NCBI GenBank assembly: GCA_018900995.1
Contig: JAHIFH010000043.1
Span: 1-18,850 of the forward strand
Source of the DNA: Patescibacteria group bacterium
GTDB lineage: Bacteria; Patescibacteriota; Microgenomatia; PFEM01; JAHIFH01
Direction: 5' to 3'
Length of the DNA: 18,850 nucleotides
Below, piece after piece: positions 18,358-18,850 of the stretch. Position 1 is the first letter of the stretch. The number at the start of each line of letters is the position of its first letter. The position numbers and the translations under genes were made by a program. The notes beneath the pieces were generated by a model, which did no database searches, was not told the origin of the DNA, and saw only the letters and a list, made by a program, of their open reading frames with translations.

Positions 18358-18850
18358 TTAGCTTTTTATACACTTCAAATTTTCCTCCACCAATCCTCCG
18401 AGTTCTCTTTTGATACTCAGCAATGGCTTTATCTAGCTTGGCTGGACTAAAAGCCGGCCAAAGGGTATCAGTAAAATAAAGCTCGCTGTAAGACATCTGC
18501 CATAAAAGAAAATTGGAAAGCCTCATTTCTCCCCCAGTTCGAATAATTAAATCAGGGTCAGGAGCATCATTGGTCCAAAGAAATTGACCAAACATCTCTT
18601 CATTAATTTTTTCTGGAGGAATTTCCTCTTTAACTATTTTCTTAACCGCCCGGACAATTTCATCCCGACCACCATAATTTAAAGCCACATTGACCTTTAG
18701 CCTTTCGTGTTTCTTAACAATCGTGAGCATTTCTCTAATCGCCTTAACCACTTTTCGGGGAAAAGCCTGAAACTCGCCCAAAACAGCTACTTTAATGCCT
18801 TTTTCTTTATACTCCTCTTTCCTTTCATCAACCGCCTTAGTCAGAAGGTC
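18332..18850 (-). CDS. uppS: Isoprenyl transferase / undecaprenyl diphosphate synthase, C-terminal part
   Basis: The last 172 residues; the frame stays open to the window edge, so the N-terminus with the catalytic Asp and diphosphate-binding loop is missing. Present are NYGGRDEIVRAVKK, PDPDLIIRTGGEMRLSNFLLW (the signature) and QMSYSELYFTDTLWP, typical of cis-prenyltransferases. It makes the C55 lipid carrier for peptidoglycan and other polymers at the membrane. It ends KKLTKKSLTRK, and its stop lies inside the convergent pilin gene. Confidence 0.95.
   Translation of the reverse strand, partial: DLLTKAVDERKEEYKEKGIKVAVLGEFQAFPRKVVKAIREMLTIVKKHERLKVNVALNYGGRDEIVRAVKKIVKEEIPPEKINEEMFGQFLWTNDAPDPDLIIRTGGEMRLSNFLLWQMSYSELYFTDTLWPAFSPAKLDKAIAEYQKRTRRIGGGKFEVYKKLTKKSLTRK

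Noticed and set aside
1..18850. CRISPR array, transposase, integrase or prophage genes
   Set aside because: No regularly spaced repeats and no such protein motifs were seen on either strand.

Overview
The window looks like a piece of a small, streamlined genome of the Candidate Phyla Radiation (Patescibacteria). The signs are dense small genes, many membrane-anchored proteins with short acidic or Pro-rich tails, VirB2-like pilins, a type IV prepilin, a group I intron inside a tRNA gene, tRNAs without encoded CCA, short palindromic repeats that intrude into coding sequence, and promoters placed so close to start codons that mRNAs should be leaderless. TGA is used as a stop throughout. The lineage assignment is inference.

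Layout. 1-2931 (minus): 5' part of a cysteine desulfurase translationally coupled to an Rrf2/IscR-like repressor, a membrane-anchored glycoside hydrolase, a cysteine-rich type IV prepilin and a small membrane protein. 2942-3794 (minus): an anchored acidic protein and an RRM RNA-binding protein. 3795-4513 has no intact gene. It holds a promoter, a decayed RDD-family membrane-protein gene, a tiny Lys-rich reading frame, a candidate small RNA with its own promoter and terminator, and one copy of a 39-bp direct repeat whose second copy lies at 5661. Between the repeats sits a lone plus-strand gene with two PsbP-like domains. 5697-10864 (minus) is an information-processing block: tRNA-Ser(GCU), a tRNA-Ser fragment, tRNA-Ser(UGA), a membrane protein, tRNA-Arg(GCG) nested inside the two halves of another tRNA gene, tRNA-Ser(CGA), tRNA-Arg(CCG), a Nudix hydrolase, tRNA-Ser(GGA), dnaG, rpoD, and tRNA-Asn(GUU) split by a group I intron. 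10902-15299 (minus): comF, then tmRNA and smpB (overlapping), and upstream of them a pseudo-phosphatase/propeller membrane protein, a small membrane protein and a bacterial PH-domain membrane protein. 15316-17001 (minus) is an exported coiled-coil SpoIID protein, divergent from 17078-18357 (plus), which encodes two VirB2-like pilin proteins. These converge on a partial undecaprenyl diphosphate synthase (18332-18850, minus).

Functionally the window combines replication and transcription initiation (DnaG, sigma-70), decoding (all four serine tRNA isoacceptors expected in bacteria, two arginine tRNAs, tRNA-Asn), ribosome rescue (SmpB/tmRNA), Fe-S biogenesis (IscS plus an Fe-S-type Rrf2 regulator), envelope functions (UppS, SpoIID-like, glycoside hydrolase) and surface machinery (prepilin, VirB2-like pilins, ComF).

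The most unusual points are: a tRNA gene sitting inside another tRNA gene between 8-bp direct repeats; a tRNA-Asn group I intron whose P6 region matches a dispersed palindromic repeat; an smpB stop codon lying inside mature tmRNA; a Nudix gene fitted edge to edge between two tRNAs; and a recurring TGnTAnnnT motif 6-10 nt upstream of six operon-leading start codons.
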